Shown here in pieces: positions 61,801 to 64,000 of a stretch of DNA of 64,000 nucleotides. The stretch comes from Euonymus europaeus (Eukaryota > Streptophyta > Magnoliopsida > Celastrales > Celastraceae). Position numbers and translations under genes: made by a program. The notes under the pieces are model-generated. The model ran no database searches. It was not told where the DNA came from and saw nothing but the letters and a program-made list of their open reading frames with translations. The stretch lies in assembly GCA_963580455.1 (NCBI GenBank), contig OY756962.1, positions 17,068,001 through 17,132,000 of the forward strand, read 5' to 3'. The stretch's first letter is position 1. Every line of letters starts with the position of its first letter.

Positions 61801-62035
61801 AAGTTGGTGTTTTGGCATCGAAATAATCTTGGAAGCATATACTCGTAAAATTTGACGTAGAAGAACAGTAAAAAGTGTACAACGAGCAACTTTGATGGTC
61901 CGAAGTTTCTCAACTCTCTCTATGGAGGAGCATTCAACGGTTTTGTCCATTTGTCTTAAAAAGTTTATTTTTTGGCATCGAAATAATCTAGGAAGCTTAT
62001 ACTCATAAAATTTAACATAGAAGAACAATAAAAAG
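58802..62035 (+). repeat. Large C/D-rich higher-order block, copy 3
   Basis: Starts at the equivalent of position 55921 and follows copy 2 at an offset of 2881 bp. Past the point where copy 2 ends, it continues with sequence matching copy 1 (offset 6563 bp: GACAAAAAATAAC, GGAAGCATATAC, GTACAACGAGC). It shares GGAGGTGGTTTTAACG near 61604 with copy 2, where copy 1 has GGAGGAGG. The copy is therefore a mosaic of both. Its last five monomers are the first unit of the 801-bp repeat. Confidence 0.85.
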
Positions 62036-63635
62036 TGTACAATCGAGCAACTTTGATGGTTAGAAGTTGCTCCACTCTCTCTATGGAGGAGCTTTTAACG
62101 GTTTTGTCCATTTCTAATAGAAAGTTGGTGATTTGAATCGAAATAATCTAGGAAGCTTATACTCATAAAATTTGACATAGAATAACAATAAAAAGTGTAC
62201 ACCGAGCAACTTCGATTGTCCGAAGTTGCTCAACTCTCTCTATGGAGGGGCTTTTAACGGTTTTCTCAATTTCTCATAGAAAGATGGTGTTTTAGCATCG
62301 AAATAATCTAGGAAGCTTATACTCGTAAAATTTGACATAGAAGAACAATAAAAAGTGTATCCCGAGCAACTTTGTTGGTTCCGAAGTTGCTCAACTCTCT
62401 CTATGGAGGAGCTTTTAACGGTTTTGTCCATTTGTCATAGAAAGATGGTGTTTTAGCATCGAAATAATCTAGGAATCTTATACTCATAAAATTTGACAAA
62501 AAAGAACAATAAAAAGTGTATCCCGAGCAACTTTGTTGGTCCGAAATTGCTCAACTCTCTCTATGGAGGAGCTTTTAACGGTTTTGTCCATTTGTGATAA
62601 AAAGTTGGTGTTTTGGCATCGAAATAATCTTGGAAGCATATACTCGTAAAATTTGACATAGAAGAACAATAAAAAGTGTACACCGAGCAACTTTGATGGA
62701 CCGAAGTTTCTCAACTCTCTCTATGGAGGAGCATTCAACGGTTTTGTCCATTTGTCTTAAAAAGTTCATTTTTTGGCATCGAAATAATCTAGGAAGCTTA
62801 TACTCATAAAATTTAACATAGAAGAACAATAAAAAGTGTACAATCGAGCAACTTTGATGGTTAGAAGTTGCTCCACTCTCTCTATGGAGAAGCTTTTAAC
62901 GGTTTTGTCCATTTCTCATAGAAAGTTGGTGATTTGAATCGAAATAATCTAGGAAGCTTATACTCATAAAATTTGAAATAGAATACCATAAAAAGTGTAC
63001 ACCGAGCAACTTTGATGGTCCGAAGTTGCTCAACTCTCTCTATGGAGGGGCTTTTAACGGTTTTCTTCATTTCTCATAGAAAGATGGTGTTTTAGCATCG
63101 AAATAATCTAGGAAGCTTATACTCGTAAAATTTGACATAGAAGAACAATAAAAAGTGTATCTCGAGCAACTTTGTTGGTTCCGAAGTTGCTCAACTCTCT
63201 CTATGGAGGAGCTTTTAACGGTTTTGTCCATTTGTCATAGAAAGATGGTGTTTTAGCATCGAAATAATCTAGGAAGCTTATACTCGTAAAATTTGACAAA
63301 AAAGAACAATAAAAATTGTATCCCGAGCAACTATGTTGGTCCGAAATTGTTCAACTCTCTCTATGGAGGAGCTTTTAACGGTTTTGTCCATTTGTGATAA
63401 AAAGTTGCTGTTTTGGCATCGAAATAATCTTGGAAGCATATACTCGTAAAATTTGACATAGAAGAACAATAAAAAGTGTACACCGAGCAACTTTGATGGT
63501 CCGAAGTTTCTCAACTCTCTCTATGGAGGAGCATTCAACGGTTTTGTACATTTGTCTTAAAAAGTTCGTTTTTTGGCATCGAAATAATCTAGGAAGCTTA
63601 TACTCATAAAATTTAACATAGAAGAACAATAAAAG
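61235..63635 (+). repeat. 801-bp five-mer higher-order repeat, three units
   Basis: Units start at TGTACAATCG: 61235, 62036 and 62837, spaced 801 bp, with the third ending near 63635 where the extra A is absent. The order is C-end/B (GATTTGAATCG), A, A with GACAAAAAAGAAC or GACAAAAAATAAC, D with GGAAGCATATAC, and C with GGAGCATTCAACGG. The odd base over 5 x 160 comes from small indels: the inserted A in ACAATCG, the TTGGTTCCG loop insertion and the short GATTTGAATCG. A single ancestral unit is present in copy 1 at about 54672-55473. Confidence 0.84.
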
Positions 63636-64000
63636 TGTACATCGAGCAACTTTGATGGTTCGAAGTTGCTCAACTCTCTCTACGGAGGAGCTTTCAACTG
63701 TTTTGTCCATTTCTCATAGAAATTTGTTGATTTGGAATCAAAATAATCTTTGAAGCTTATACTCATAAAATTTGACATAGAATAACAATAAAAAGTGTAC
63801 ACCGAGCAACTTTGATGGTTGGAAGTTGCTCAACTCTCTCTATGGAGGGGCTTTTAACGGTTTTCTCCATTTGTCATAGAAAGATGGTGTTTTAGCATCT
63901 AAATAATCTAGGAAGCTTATACTCGTAAAATTTGACAAAGAAGAACAATAAGAAGTGTACATCGAACAACTTTGAAGGTTCGAAGTTGCTCCACACTCTC
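63636..64000 (+). repeat. Satellite array, right window edge
   Basis: About 2.3 monomers of B, A and C-like type (AAATTTGTTGATTTGG, then GATGGTGTTTTAGCATC, then GAACAACTTTGAAGGTTCG with CTCCACACTC). The array runs off the window with no sign of ending. Confidence 0.88.

Noticed and set aside
41345..62035. Large duplicated blocks as pure assembly errors.
   Set aside because: Each copy has private point changes and single-base indels (for example 47311, 57166, 58305), so they are not the same reads placed twice. Copy number still needs long-read confirmation.
214..63710. Dozens of minus-strand open frames of 62-121 codons with similar translations rich in Phe, Leu and Tyr (for example 1839-2204, 41046-41381, 52873-53214).
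   Set aside because: They are the satellite read in frame until the next stop. Because 160 is not a multiple of three, the frame rotates with each monomer and every frame closes within about two units. The lengths follow the repeat, and no known domain is recognisable.
1..64000. CRISPR array, because of regular repeats.
   Set aside because: Period 160 bp with whole-unit similarity and no unique spacers. The unit is a tandem satellite, not repeat-spacer.
1..64000. Promoter-like TATA and polyadenylation-like AATAAA motifs (AACAATAAAAAG in every monomer).
   Set aside because: They are fixed parts of an AT-rich repeat and occur hundreds of times, with no gene attached.

Overview
The whole window is one satellite-DNA array, with no gene that I can support. 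It consists of about 397 head-to-tail copies of an AT-rich 160-bp monomer, all in the same orientation. A single 536-bp non-satellite insertion interrupts it at 7274-7809. That insertion has 13-bp terminal inverted repeats and a TTA target-site duplication, so it looks like a Tourist-like (PIF/Harbinger) MITE. A long homogeneous 160-bp satellite carrying such a MITE suggests a flowering-plant genome, at a centromeric, pericentromeric or knob-like heterochromatic block. The species and the satellite family name cannot be read from the sequence.

Four monomer types can be told apart. A has GATGGTGTTTTAGCATCG and often TATCGCGAG. B has GTTGGTGATTTGGAATCG, and usually ACTCATAAAA with AATAACAATAA. 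C has TCGTAAAAAGTTCGTTTTTT, TTTAACATAG and TTCGAAG. D has GTGATAAAAAGTTGG and TTTTGGCATCG. Nearly all carry an AAGCTT (HindIII) site and a 28-bp dyad, GAGCAACTT - 10 bases - AAGTTGCTC.

Layout. 1-2877 is older, more diverged sequence holding 640-bp D-C-B-A tetramers. 2878-7273 is diverged A/B sequence, followed by the MITE. 7810 to about 33300 is almost only A and B monomers, rearranged by kilobase duplications: a 6-8 kb displaced block, a 2240-bp and an 800-bp shift, a 960-bp six-mer pair, and a young 320/640-bp dimer expansion at about 27.3-30.6 kb. About 31957-38340 is a two-copy block of about 3.3 kb in which C and D monomers reappear. 40159-40798 is a clean D-C-B-A tetramer. 41345-51360 is a tandem 16-mer higher-order repeat of about 2.56 kb. 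51832-62035 holds three copies of a C/D-rich block of up to 3682 bp. 61235-63635 holds three units of an 801-bp five-mer.

Nothing here works as an operon or pathway. The biology is satellite turnover: unequal exchange or amplification in near-exact multiples of 160 bp, a common D-C-B-A ancestor, later A/B-only expansion, and one transposon landing. The short open frames are by-products of the repeat. The observations most worth a second look are the conserved dyad with three apparently compensated arm changes, the type-specific palindromes beside it, the datable MITE with two empty paralogous sites, and the nested higher-order repeats.
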